Source: Viola odorata (Eukaryota > Streptophyta > Magnoliopsida > Malpighiales > Violaceae). Taken from it: 64,000 nucleotides of DNA. Positions 12,911 to 25,083 of this stretch are shown here, piece by piece (positions within the stretch are counted from its first letter, which is position 1; each line of letters starts with the position of its first letter). The translations under genes were made by a program, and so were the position numbers. The notes under the pieces are model-generated. The model had not been told where the DNA came from, made no database searches, and was given only the letters and a program-made list of their open reading frames with translations. Location of the stretch: positions 28,168,836-28,232,835 of the forward strand of contig OY829538.1 in the NCBI GenBank assembly GCA_963691705.1, in the 5' to 3' direction.

Positions 12911-15900
12911 ATGATGGTCATGGGGTCTGTCATAACCCATCAGGTTGTTCAAGCTAGCTCTCTCAATGTTAAAACCTGTGATTTACATATTATATCTTTG
13001 ATTAAACCACTTAGTTTCCACTGTCTAGAGGGAATGGGTTTCTTCCATAGAGAGAAAGGTTTTCTTTTGATGAATACAGGTCTCACAATCAAGGTAGACC
13101 AGATCTTCAGCCACAAGAACAAAGGGAATTACAAATTTCCTCCAGTGGATGCAGAAGGCAACCCTGTTCTACCTCTTAAAGAGGATCTGCCCCCACTAGC
13201 TCCTGCACCTCAGCCAGTCCTTGCACCACAACCTGCTCGTCCACCAAATCCTCCATCAGCTGCTTCTAGTACCTCCCAGACAGATTCCCACAACTTAGCA
13301 ACCCTCGCAGCTCGGACTGAGCTCCTGTGTGAGCTCTTTCAGCTCCAGCAAAAAACTGCTAGTGGTAAATTGACCCGGAGGCCGTTGTACATGCCAAGAT
13401 AAAGATGATGGTCATAGGGTCTGTCATAACCCATCAGGTTGTTCAAGCTAGCTCTCTCAATGTTAAGCCCTGTGATTTACATATTATTTCTTTGATTTAA
13501 ACCACTTGGTCTCCACTGTCTAGAGGGAATGGGTTTCTTCCATATAGAGAAAGGTTTTCTTTTGATGAATACAGGTCTCACAATCAAGGTAGACCAGATC
13601 TTCAGCCACAAGAACAAAGGGAACTACAAATTTCCTCCAGTGGATGCAGAAGGCTACCCTGTTCTACCTCTTAAAGAGGATCTGCCCCCACCAGCTCCTG
13701 CACCTCAGCCAGTCCTTGCACCACAACCTGCTCGTCCACCAAATCCTCCATCAGCTGCTTCTAGTACCTCCCAGACAGATTCCCACAACTTAGCAACCCT
13801 CGTAGCTCGGACTGAGCTCCTGTGTGAGCTCTTTGAGCTCCAGTAAAAAACTGCTAGCGGTAAATTGACCCGGAGGCCGTTGTACATGCCAAGATAAAGA
13901 TGATGGTCATAGGGTCTGTCATAACCCATCAGGTTGTTCAAGCTAGCTCTCTCAATGTTAAAACCTGTGATTTACATATTATTTCTTTGATTAAAGCACT
14001 TGGTTTCCACCGTCTAGATGGAATGGGTTTCTTCCATATAGAGAAAGGTTTTCTTTTGATGAATACAGGTCTCACAATCAAGGTGGACCAGATCTTCAGC
14101 CACAAGAACAAAGGGAACAACAAATTTCCTCCAGTGGATGCAGAAGGCAACCCTGTTCTACCTCTTGATGTAGATCTGCCCCCACCAGCTCCTGCACCTC
14201 AGCCAGTCCTTGCACAACAACCTGCTCCTCCACCAAATCCTCCATCAGCTGCTGCTAGTACCTCCCAGACAGATTCTCACAACTTAGCAACCCTCGCAGC
14301 TCGGACTGAGCTTCTGTGTGAGCTCTTTGAGCTCCAGCAAAAAACTGCTAGCGGTAAATTGACCCGGAGGCCGTTGTACATGCCAAGATAAAGATGATGA
14401 CCTCGGGGTCTGTCATAACCCATCAGGTTGTTCAAGCTAGCTCTCTCAATGTTAAAACCTATGATTTACATGTTATTTCTTTGATTAAACCACTTGGTCT
14501 CCGCTGTCTAGATGGAATGGGTTTCTTTCATATAGAGAAAGGTTTTCTTTTGATGAATACAGGTTTCACAATCAAGGTGGACCAGATCTCTAGCCACTAG
14601 AACAAAGGGAACTACAAATTTCCTCCACGAGATGCAGAAGGCAACCATGTTCTACCTCTTGATGAAGATCTACCCCCACCAGCTCCTGCACCTCAACCAG
14701 TCCTTGCACCACAACCTGCTCGTCCACCAAATCCTCCATCAGCTGCTTCTAGTACCTCCCAGACAGATTCCCACAACTTAGCAACCCTCGCATCTTGGAG
14801 TGAGCTCCTGTGTGAGCTCTTTGAGCTCCAGCAAAAAATTATTAGCGGTAAATTGACCCGGAGGCCGTTGTACATGCCAAGATAAAGATGATGGTCATAG
14901 GGTCTGTCATAACCAATCAGGTTTTTCAAGCTAGCTCTCTCAATGTTAAAACCTGTGATTTATATATTATTTCTTTGATTAAACCACTTGGTCTCCACTG
15001 TCTAGATGGAATGGGTTTCTTCCATATAGAGAAAGGTTTTCCTTTGATGAATACAGGTCTCACAATCAAGGTGGACCAGATCTTCAGCCACAAGAACGAA
15101 GGGAACAACAAATTTCCTCCAGTGGATGCAGAAGGCAACCCTGTTCTACCTCTTGATGTAGATCTGCCCCCACCAGCTCCTGCACCTCAGCCAGTCCTTG
15201 CACCACAACCTGCTCCTCCACCAAATCCTCCATCAGCTGCTGCTAGTACCTCCCAGACAGATTCTCACAACTTAGCAACCCTCGCAGCTCGGACTGAGCT
15301 TCTGTGTGAGCTCTTTGAGCTCCAGTAAAAAACTGCTAGCGGTAAATTGACCCGGAGGCCGTTGTACATGCCAAGATAAAGATGATGACCTCGGGGTCTG
15401 TCATAACCCATCAGGTTGTTCAAGCTAGCTCTCTCAATGTTAAAACCTATGATTTACATGTTATTTCTTTGATTAAACCACTTGGTCTCCGCTGTCTAGA
15501 TGGAATGGGTTTCTTTCATATAGAGAAAGGTTTTCTTTTGATGAATACAGGTTTCACAATCAAGGTGGAACAGATCTCTAGCCACAAGAACAAAGGGAAC
15601 TACAAATTTCCTCCACGAGATGCAGAAGGCAACCATGTTCTACCTCTTGATGAAGATCTACCCCCACCAGCTCCTGCACCTCAGCCAGTCCTTGCACCAC
15701 AACCTGCTCGTCCACCAAATCCTCCATCAGCTGCTTCTAGTACCTCCCAGACAGATTCCCACAACTTAGCAACCCTCGCATCTCGGACTGAGCTCCTGTG
15801 TGAGCTCTTTGAGCTCCAGCAAAAAACTATTAGCGGTAAATTGACCCGGAGGCCGTTGTACATGCCAAGATAAAGATGATGGTCATAGGGTCTGTCATAA

Positions 15901-16369
15901 CCAATCAGGTTTTTCAAGCTAGCTCTCTCAATGTTAAAACCTGTGATTTATATATTATTTCTTTGATTAAACCACTTGGTCTCCACTGTCTAGATGGGGT
16001 GGATTTCTTCCATATAGAGAAAGGCTTTCTTTTCATGAATACAGGTTTCATAATCAAGGTGGACCAGATCATCAGCCACAAGAACAAAGGGAACTACAAA
16101 TTTCCTCCACTGCATGCAGAAGGCAACCCTGTTCTACCTCTTGATGTTGATCTGCCCCCACCAGCTCCTGCACCTCAGCCAGTCCTTGCACCACAACCTG
16201 CTCCACCACCAAATCCTCCATCAGTTGCTGCTAGTACCTCCCAAACAGATTCCCACAACTTAGCAACCCTCGCAGCTCGGACTGAGCTTCTGCGTGAGCT
16301 CTTTGAGCTCCAGCAAAAAACTGCTAGCGGTAAATTGACCCGGAGGCCGTTGTACATGCCAAGATAAAG
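12911..16369 (+). repeat. Domain 1 7-mer HOR derivative (3459 bp)
   Basis: Monomer starts: 12911, 13405, 13900, 14394, 14888, 15382, 15876; tag order A C C B D B D. This is the 7-mer half of the 12-mer repeated once more, offset 3459 bp from 9452-12910. The leading unit keeps CATAGAGAG but has GTAGACCAG rather than GTAGCCCAG, so it is not a simple copy of 9452. Confidence 0.9.
14394..14887 (+). pseudogene. Monomer ORF broken by TAG at codon 69
   Basis: AAG to TAG in the segment agccacaagaac gives a stop at 14598-14600. The unit also carries a cluster of private substitutions further on (cctcaaccag; catcttggagtg; aaaaaattatt), making it one of the more diverged domain 1 monomers. Confidence 0.9.
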
Positions 16370-18839
16370 ATGATGGTCATGGGGTCTGTCATAACCCATC
16401 AGGTTGTTCAAGCTAGCTCTCTCAATGTTAAAACCTGTGATTTACATATTATTTCTTTGATTAAACCATTTGGTCTCCACTATCTAGATGGAATGGGTTT
16501 CTTCCATATAGAGAAAGGTTTTCTTTTGATGAATACAGGTCTCACAATCAAGGTAGACCTGATCTTCAGCCACAAGAACAAAGGGAATTACAAATTTCCT
16601 CCAGTGGATGCAGAAGGCAACCCTGTTCTACCTCTTAAAGAGGATCTGCCCCCACTAGCTCCTGCACCTCAGCCAGTCCTTGCACCACAACCTGCTCGTC
16701 CACCAAATCCTCCATCAGATGCTTCTAGTACCTCCCAGACAGATTCCCACAACTTAGCAACCCTCGTAGCTCGGACTGAGCTCCTGTGTGAGCTCTTTGA
16801 GCTCCAGCAAAAAACTGCTAGCGGTAAATTGACCCGGAGGCCGTTGTACATGCCAAGATAAAGATGATGGTCATAGGGTCTGTCATAACCCATCAGGTTG
16901 TTCAAGCTAGCTCTCTCAATGTTAAAACCTGTGATTTACATATTATTTCTTTGATTAAACCACTTGGTTTCCACCGTCTAGATGGAATGGGTTTCTTCCA
17001 TATAGAGAAAGGTTTTCTTTTGATGAATACAGGTTTCACAATCAAGGTGGACCAGATCTCTAGCCACAAGAACAAAGGGAACTACAAATTTCCTCCACGA
17101 GATGCAGAAGGCAACCATGTTCTACCTCTTGATGAAGATCTACCCCCACCAGCTCCTGCACCTCAGCCAGTCCTTGCACCACAACCTGCTCGTCCACCAA
17201 ATCCTCCATCAGCTGCTTCTAGTACCTCCCAGACAGATTCCCACAACTTAGCAACCCTCGCATCTCGGACTGAGCTCCTGTGTGAGCTCTTTGAGCTCCA
17301 GCAAAAAACTATTAGCGGTAAATTGACCCGGAGGCCGTTGTACATGCCAAGATAAAGATGATGGTCATAGGGTCTGTCATAACCAATCAGGTTTTTCAAG
17401 CTAGCTCTCTCAATGTTAAAACCTGTGATTTATATATTATTTCTTTGATTAAACCACTTGGTCTCCACTGTCTAGATGGAATGGGTTTCTTCCATATAGA
17501 GAAAGGTTTTCTTTTGATGAATACAGGTCTCACAATCAAGGTGGACCAGATCTTCAGCCACAAGAACAAAGGGAACAACAAATTTCCTCCAGTGGATGCA
17601 GAAGGCAACCATGTTCTACCTCTTGATGAAGATCTACCCCCACCAGCTCCTGCACCTCAGCCAGTCCTTGCACAACAACCTGCTCCTCCACCAAATCCTC
17701 CATCAGCTGCTGCTAGTACCTCCCAGACAGATTCTCACAACTTAGCAACCCTCGCAGCTCGGACTGAGCTTCTGTGTGAGCTCTTTGAGCTCCAGTAAAA
17801 AACTGCTAGCGGTAAATTGACCCGGAGGCCGTTGTACATGCCAAGATAAAGATGATGACCTCGGGGTCTGTCATAACCCATCAGGTTGTTCAAGCTAGCT
17901 CTCTCAATGTTAAAACCTATGATTTACATGTTATTTCTTTGATTAAACCACTTGGTCTCCGCTGTCTAGATGGAATGGGTTTCTTTCATATAGAGAAAGG
18001 TTTTCTTTTGATGAATACAGGTTTCACAATCAAGGTGGACCAGATCTCTAGCCACAAGAACAAAGGGAACTACAAATTTCCTCCACGAGATGCAGAAGGC
18101 AACCATGTTCTACCTCTTGATGAAGATCTACCCCCACCAGCTCCTGCACCTCAGCCAGTCCTTGCACCACAACCTGCTCGTCCACCAAATCCTCCATCAG
18201 CTGCTTCTAGTACCTCCCAGACAGATTCCCACAACTTAGCAACCCTCGCATCTCGGACTGAGCTCCTGTGTGAGCTCTTTGAGCTCCAGCAAAAAACTAT
18301 TAGCGGTAAATTGACCCGGAGGCCGTTGTACATGCCAAGATAAAGATGATGGTCATAGGGTCTGTCATAACCAATCAGATTTTTCAAGCTAGCTCTCTCA
18401 ATGTTAAAACCTGTGATTTATATATTATTTCTTTGATTAAACCACTTGGTCTCCACTGTCTAGATGGGGTGGGTTTCTTCCATATAGAGAAAGGCTTTCT
18501 TTTCATGAATACAGGTTTCATAATCAAGGTGGACCAGATCATCAGCCACAAGAACAAAGGGAACTACAAATTTCCTCCACTGCATGCAGAAGGCAACCCT
18601 GTTCTACCTCTTGATGTTGATCTGCCCCCACCAGCTCCTGCACCTCAGCCAGTCCTTGCACCACAACCTGCTCCACCACCAAATCCTCCATCAGTTGCTG
18701 CTAGTACCTCCCAAACAGATTCCCACAACTTAGCAACCCTCGCAGCTCGGACTGAGCTTCTGCGTGAGCTCTTTGAGCTCCAGCAAAAAACTGCTAGCGG
18801 TAAATTGACCCGGAGGCCGTTGTACATGCCAAGATAAAG
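16370..18839 (+). repeat. Domain 1 5-mer HOR derivative (2470 bp)
   Basis: Monomer starts: 16370, 16864, 17358, 17852, 18346; tag order A C D B D. The 16864 unit begins as a C-type unit (like 10441) and ends as a B-type unit (ccacgagatgcag and aaaactattagcgg, like 10935). That fits loss of one monomer by unequal exchange inside a 7-mer. Confidence 0.87.
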
Positions 18840-20815
18840 ATGATGGTCATGGGGTCTGTCATAACCCATCAGGTTGTTCAAGCTAGCTCTCTCAATGTTA
18901 AAACCTGTGATTTACATATTATTTCTTTGATTAAACCATTTGGTCTCCACTATCTAGATGGAATGGGTTTCTTCCATAGAGAGAAAGGTTTTCTTTTGAT
19001 GAATACAGGTCTCACAATCAAGGTAGACCTGATCTTCAGCCACAAGAACAAAGGGAATTACAAATTTCCTCCAGTGGATGCAGAAGGCAACCCTGTTCTA
19101 CCTCTTAAAGAGGATCTGCCCCCACTAGCTCCTGCACCTCAGCCAGTCCTTGCACCACAACCTGCTCGTCCACCAAATCCTCCATCAGCTGCTTCTAGTA
19201 CCTCCCAGACAAATTCCCACAACTTAGCAACCCTCGCAGCTCGGACTGAGCTCCTGTGTGAGCTCTTTGAGCTCCAGCAAAAAACTGCTAGTGGTAAATT
19301 GACCCGGAGGCCGTTGTACATGCCAAGATAAAGATGATGGTCATAGGGTCTGTCATAACCCATCAGGTTGTTCAAGCTAGCTCTCTCAATGTTAAAACCT
19401 ATGATTTACATGTTATTTCTTTGATTAAACCACTTGGTCTCCGATGTCTATATGGAATGGGTTTCTTTCATATAGAGAAAGGTTTTCTTTTGATGAATAC
19501 AGGTGTCACAATCAAGGTGGACCAGATCATCAGCCACAAGAACAAAGGGAACTACAAATTTCCTCCAGTGGATGCAGAAGGCAACCATGTTCTACCTCTT
19601 GATGAAGATCTACCCCCACCAGCTCCTGCACCTCAGCCAGTCCTTGCACAACAACCTGCTCCTCCACCAAATCCTCCATCAGCTGCTTCTAGTACCTCCC
19701 AGACAGATTCCCACAACTTAGCAACCCTCGCAGCTCGGGCTGAGCTCCTGTGTGAGCTCTTTGAGCTCCAGCAAAAAACTGCTAGCGGTAAATTGACCCG
19801 GAGGCCGTTGTACATGCCAAGATAAAGATGATGGTCATAGGGTCTGTCATAACCCATCAGGTTGTTCAAGCTAGCTCTCTCAATGTTAAAACCTGTGATT
19901 TACATATTATTTCTTTGATTAAACCACTTGGTCTCCACTATATAGATGGAGTGGGTTTCTTCCATATAGAGAAAGGCTTTCTTTTCATGAATACGGGTTT
20001 CACAATGAAGGTGGACCAGATCTTCAGCCACAAGAACAAAGGGAACTACCAATTTCCTCCACTGCATGCAGAAGTCAACCCTGTTCTACCTCTTGATGTA
20101 GATCTGCCCCCACCAGCTCCTGAACCTCAGCCAGTCCTTGCACCACAACCTGCTCGTCCACCAAATCCTCCATCAGCTGCTTCTAGTACCTCCCAGACAG
20201 ATTCCCACAACTTAGCAACCCTCGCAGCTCGGACTGAGCTCCTGTGTGAGCTCTTTGAGCTCCAGCAAAAAACTGCTAGCGGTAAATTGACCCGGAGGCC
20301 GTTGTACATGCCAAGATAAAGATGATGGTCATAGGGTATGTCATAACCCATCAGGTTGTTCAAGCTAGCTCTCTCAATGTTAAAACCTGTGATTTACATA
20401 TTATTTCTTTGATTAAACCATTTGGTCTCCACTATCTAGATGGAATGGGTTTCTTCCATATAGAGAAAGGTTTTCTTTTGATGAATACAGGTCTCACAAT
20501 CAAGGTAGACCTGATCTTCAGCCACAAGAACAAAGGGAACTAAAAATTTCCTCCACTGCATGCAGAAGGCAACCCTGTTCTACCTCTTGATGTAGATCTG
20601 CCCCCACCAGCTCCTGCACCTCAGCCAGTCCTTGCACCACAACCTGCTCGTCCACCAAATCCTCCATCAACTGCTTCTAGTACCTCCCAGACAGATTCCC
20701 ACAACTTAGCAACCCTCGCAGCTCGGACTGAGCTCCTGTGTGAGCTCTTTGAGCTCCAGCAAAAAACTGCTAGCGGTAAATTGACCCGGAGGCCGTTGTA
20801 CATGCCAAGATAAAG
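18840..20815 (+). repeat. Four transitional monomers at the domain 1/2 boundary
   Basis: Monomer starts: 18840, 19334, 19828, 20322. The 18840 unit matches the domain 1 A type. The 19334, 19828 and 20322 units match domain 2 units at 23108, 23602 and 24096 (ACAGGTGTCACA; GCAGAAGTCAACC; GGTATGTCATAACC). The HOR changes here without an insertion at the switch. Confidence 0.85.
20322..20815 (+). pseudogene. P-type monomer, ORF stopped by TAA at codon 74
   Basis: The usual AACTACAAA segment is AACTAAAAA, giving TAA at 20541-20543. This is the first example of the P-type stop found again at 24096, 29361, 37015, 40473, 45463, 47439, 48933, 50921, 53897, 55391, 57379 and 59355. Confidence 0.92.
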
Positions 20816-21073
20816 ATGATGACCTCGGGGTCTGTCATAACCCATCAGGTTGTTCAAGCTAGCTCTCTCAATGTTAAAACCTATGATTTACATGTTATTT
20901 CTTTGATTAAACCACTTGGTCTCCGCTGTCTAGATGGAGTGGGTTTCTTCCATATAGAGAAAGGCTTTCTTTTCATGAATACAGGTTTCACAATCAAGGT
21001 GAACCAGATCTTCAGCCACAAGAACAAAGGGAACTACAAATTTCCTCCACTGCATGCAGAAGGCAACCCTGTT

Positions 21074-21689
21074 TGATACGATCCAACCTCCTTTGTAAGG
21101 GGAGTTTGAATCTATGTTTGAAGGAGGATCTAGCTTGAGTTGTTGACACAAAGAAGCTTGGAAGATGGAAGGAAATAGGATGGAAGATGGAGTAGAATTG
21201 CAGCGGAAATGATGAAAGAATAGATGAAAGGAAATGGACGAACCAACTTGGATGGAATTCGGAAATGGACCAGCAATTGAACACTTGAAATTATCTTGAA
21301 ACACACTTGAAATTACAGCAATCGTTCACAAGGATTCAGCCTTGAAGTTGGCCGAATCTTCACACACAATATTACAATCAATCCGTTCACTTGAGTAGTA
21401 AGTGAACGAATTCAGCAAACAACAAATCTCTCAATGTTCTAGGATAGTGGTGCTAAAGCCCAAGTGAATGGCTAGAGGAGAAACTCAACTCTAGCTTTTT
21501 CACTTAGGCAATAACTAATCAATCAAAATAACTAAGTCTTGCTTAAATACTCAAGAAGGAAATACAAATAACAAGCATGAATACATGGCCACACAAGGCC
21601 GCTCCTTGTGCCTCTTCCTTAGTGCCTTCATGGGCTTGGCCGGCCCATTCAAATGGTATATGGTTAGGAACGTACGCGTGATCGTATCA
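21074..21689 (-). mobile_element. Solo LTR of the E2 family, copy 1
   Basis: A 616-bp LTR lies in reverse orientation inside monomer 20816. It starts TGATACGATC and ends GATCGTATCA, an exact 10-bp terminal inverted repeat, and is flanked by 5-bp direct repeats CTGTT (21069-21073 and 21690-21694). Removing it with one CTGTT restores a 494-bp monomer. Read on the minus strand it appears identical to the E2 LTRs (41467-42082, 44375-44990). No internal region remains, as expected after recombination between the two LTRs of a full element. Minus-strand ORFs of 90-124 codons here run partly through the LTR and have no known product. Confidence 0.95.
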
Positions 21690-21930
21690 CTGTTCTACCT
21701 CTTGATATAGATCTGCCCCCACCAGCTCCTGCACCTCAGCCAGTCCTTGCACCACAACCTGCTCGTCCACCAAATCCTCCATCAGCTGCTTCTAGTACCT
21801 CCCAGACAGATTCCCACAACTTTGCAACCCTCGCAGCTCGGACTGAGCTCCTGTGTGAGCTCTTTGAGCTCCAGCAAAAAACTGCTAGTGGTAAATTGAC
21901 CCGGAAGCCGTTGTACATGCCAAGATAAAG

Positions 21931-22433
21931 ATGATGGGCATAGGGTCTGTCATAACCCATCAGGTTGTTCAAGCTAGCTCTCTCAGTGTTAAAACCTGTG
22001 ATTTACATATTATTTCTTTGATTAAACCATTTGGTCTCCACTGTCTAGATGGAATGGGTTTCTTCCATATAGAGAAAGGTTTTCTTTTGATGAATACAGG
22101 TTTCACAATCAAGGTGGACCAGATCTCCAGCCACAAGAACAAAGGGGACTACAAATTTGCTCCACTAGATGCAGAAGGCAACCATGTTCTACCTCTTGAT
22201 GAAGATCTACCCCCACCAGCTCCTGCACCTCAGCCACTCCTTGCACCACAACCTGCTCATCCACCAAATCCTCCATCAGCTGCTTCTAGTACCTCCCAGA
22301 CAGATTCCCACAACTTAGCAACCCTCGCAGCTCGGACTGAGCTCCTGTGTGAGCTCTTTGAGCTCCAGCAAAAAACTGCTAGCGGTAAATTGACCCGGAG
22401 GCCGTTGTAAATGCCAAGAATGCCAAGATAAAG
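21931..22433 (+). repeat. 503-bp monomer with 9-bp tandem duplication
   Basis: ATGCCAAGA is tandemly duplicated at 22411-22428 next to the monomer junction, adding 9 bp. A C-to-A change just before it makes a TAA at 22408-22410, so the ORF ends at 159 codons (RRPL). Same class: 25084, 27196, 30349, 31526, 32703. Confidence 0.92.
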
Positions 22434-23105
22434 ATGATGGTCATAGGGTCTGTCATAACCCATCAGGTTGTTCAAGCTAGCTCTCTCAATGTTAAAACCT
22501 GTGATTTACATATTATTTCTTTGATTAATCCACTTGGTCTCCACTATATAGATGGAGTGGGTTTCTTCCATATAGAGAAAGGCTTTCTTTTCATGAATAC
22601 GGGTTTCACAATGAAGGTGGACCAGATCTTCAGCCACAAGAACAAAGGGAACTACCAATTTCCTCCACTGCATGCAGAAGGCAACCCTGTTCTACCTCTT
22701 GATGTAGATCTGCCCCCACCAGCTCCTGCACCTCAGCCAGTCCCTGCACCACAACCTGCTCGTCCACCAAATCCTCCATCAGCTGCTTCTAGTACCTCCC
22801 AGCCAGATTCCCACAACTTAGCAACCCTCGCAGCTCGGACTGAGCTCCTGTGTGAGCTCTTTGAGCTCCAGCAAAAAACTGGTAGCGGTAAATTGACCCG
22901 GAGACCGTTGTACATGCCAGTCCTTGTACCACAACCTGCTCGTCCACCAAATCCTCCATCAGCTGCTTCTAGTACCTCCCAGACAGATTCCCACAACTTA
23001 GCAACCCTCGGAGCTCGGACTGAGCTCCTGTGTGAGCTCTTTGAGCTCCAGCAAAAAACTGCTAGCGGTAAATTGACCCGGAGGCCGTTGTACATGCCAA
23101 GATAA
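22434..23105 (+). CDS. 223-aa extended satellite ORF (probably not a gene)
   Basis: The 180-bp duplication is exactly 60 codons, so the frame stays open and the Pro-rich linker plus the C-terminal ELLCELFELQQKT tail occur twice. The first repeat carries SQPDSHN and QQKTGSG; the second carries VLVPQPARPP and LGARTE. Identical or near-identical extended ORFs are at 27699-28370 and 30852-31523, and variants at 32029-32700 and 33206-33877. Frame preservation may be chance. There is no recognisable promoter or domain, and no sign that this version is expressed. Confidence 0.2.
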   Translation: MMVIGSVITHQVVQASSLNVKTCDLHIISLINPLGLHYIDGVGFFHIEKGFLFMNTGFTMKVDQIFSHKNKGNYQFPPLHAEGNPVLPLDVDLPPPAPAPQPVPAPQPARPPNPPSAASSTSQPDSHNLATLAARTELLCELFELQQKTGSGKLTRRPLYMPVLVPQPARPPNPPSAASSTSQTDSHNLATLGARTELLCELFELQQKTASGKLTRRPLYMPR

Positions 23106-23107
23106 AG
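22434..23107 (+). repeat. 674-bp monomer with 180-bp internal duplication
   Basis: About 180 bp of the 3' part of the monomer (near 22737-22916) is repeated at 22917-23096. The junction reads catgccagtcc, so GCCA is shared by both parent sites (catgcca at the unit end and cagccagtcc upstream). Same class: 27699, 30852, 32029, 33206. Confidence 0.93.
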
Positions 23108-24589
23108 ATGATGACCTCGGGGTCTGTCATCACCCATCAGGTTGTTCAAGCTAGCTCTCTCAATGTTAAAACCAATGATTTACATGTTATTTCTTTTATT
23201 AAACCACTTGGTCTCCGCTGTCTAGATGGAATGGGTTTCTTCCATATAGAGAAAGGTTTTCTTTTGATGAATACAGGTGTCACAATCAAGGTGGACCAGA
23301 TCATCAGCCACAAGAACAAAGGGAACTACAAATTTCCTCCAGTGGATGCAGAAGGCAACCATGTTCTACCTCTTGATGAAGATCTACCCCCACCAGCTCC
23401 TGCACCTCAGCCAGTCCTTGCACAACAACCTGCTCCTCCACCAAATCCTCCATCAGCTGCTTCTAGTACCTCCCAGACAGATTCCCACAACTTAGCAACC
23501 CTCGCAGCTCGGGCTGAGCTCCTGTGTGAGCTCTTTGAGCTCCAGCAAAAAACTGCTAGCGGTAAATTGACCCGGAGGCCGTTGTACATGCCAAGATAAA
23601 GATGATGGTCATAGGTTCTGTCATAACCCATCAGGTTGTTCAAGCTAGCTCTCTCAATGTTAAAACCTGTGATTTACATATTATTTCTTTGATTAAACCA
23701 CTTGGTCTCCACTATATAGATGGAGTGGGTTTCTTCCATATAGAGAAAGGCTTTCTTTTCATGAATACGGGTTTCACAATGAAGGTGGACCAGATCTTCA
23801 GCCACAAGAACAAAGGGAACTACCAATTTCCTCCACTGCATGCAGAAGTCAACCCTGTTCTACCTCTTGATGTAGATCTGCCCCCACCAGCTCCTGAACC
23901 TCAGCCAGTCCTTGCACCACAACCTGCTCGTCCACCAAATCCTCCATCAGCTGCTTCTAGTACCTCCCAGACAGATTCCCACAACTTAGCAACCCTCGCA
24001 GCTCGGACTGAGCTCCTGTGTGAGCTCTTTGAGCTCCAGCAAAAAACTGCTAGCGGTAAATTGACCCGGAGGCCGTTGTACATGCCAAGATAAAGATGAT
24101 GGTCATAGGGTATGTCATAACCCATCAGGTTGTTCAAGCTAGCTCTCTCAATGTTAAAACCTGTGATTTACATATTATTTCTTTGATTAAACCATTTGGT
24201 CTCCACTATCTAGATGGAATGGGTTTCTTCCATATAGAGAAAGGTTTTCTTTTGATGAATACAGGTCTCACAATCAAGGTAGACCTGATCTTCAGCCACA
24301 AGAACAAAGGGAACTAAAAATTTCCTCCACTGCATGCAGAAGGCAACCCTGTTCTACCTCTTGATGTAGATCTGCCCCCACCAGCTCCTGCACCTCAGCC
24401 AGTCCTTGCACAACAACCTGCTCCTCCACCAAATCCTCCATCAGCTGCTGCAAGTACCTCCCAGACAGATTCTCACAACTTAACAACCCTCGCAGCTCGG
24501 ACTGAGCTTCTGTGTGAGCTCTTTGAGCTCCAGCAAAAAACTGCTAGCGGTAAATTGACCCGGAGGCCGTTGTACATGCCAAGATAAAG

Positions 24590-25083
24590 ATGATGGTCAT
24601 GGGGTCTGTCATAACCCATCAGGTTGTTCAAGCTAGCTCTCTCAATGTTAAAACCTATGATTTACATGTTATTTCTTTGATTAAACCACTTGGTCTCCGC
24701 TGTCTAGATGGAGTGGGTTTCTTCCATATAGAGAAAGGCTTTCTTTTCATGAATACAGGTTTCACAATCAAGGTGAACCAGATCTTCAGCCACAAGAACA
24801 AAGGGAACTACAAATTTCCTCCACTGCATGCAGAAGGCAACCCTGTTCTACCTCTTGATATAGATCTGCCCCCACCAGCTCCTGCACCTCAGCCAGTCCT
24901 TGCACCACAACCTGCTCGTCCACCAAATCCTCCATCAGCTGCTTCTAGTACCTCCCAGACAGATTCCCACAACTTTGCAACCCTCGCAGCTCGGACTGAG
25001 CTCCTGTGTGAGCTCTTTGAGCTCCAGCAAAAAACTGCTAGTGGTAAATTGACCCGGAAGCCGTTGTACATGCCAAGATAAAG
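24590..25083 (+). repeat. Empty-site paralogue of the solo-LTR monomer
   Basis: This unit shares the private variants of the LTR-bearing monomer (aaggtgaaccag, cttgatatagatc, caactttgcaacc, cccggaagccg) but has an uninterrupted CTGTT at 24843-24847, exactly where 20816 and 26081 carry the LTR. Its 5' tag is gtcatgggg rather than acctcgggg. The equivalent in copy 2 is 29855 with the site at 30108-30112. Confidence 0.9.

Noticed and set aside
19503..19721. Short + strand ORFs in the Pro-rich region (MSQSRWT..., MMLICPHQLLHL...)
   Set aside because: They are overlapping alternative-frame readings of the same satellite sequence, with composition set by CCA/CCT runs and no conserved start.
20930..21304. 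Minus-strand 124-codon ORF at the solo LTR (MFQDNFKCS...)
   Set aside because: It is LTR sequence read through into the monomer antisense. The same LTR frame recurs in E2 with different endings, so it is not a gene.
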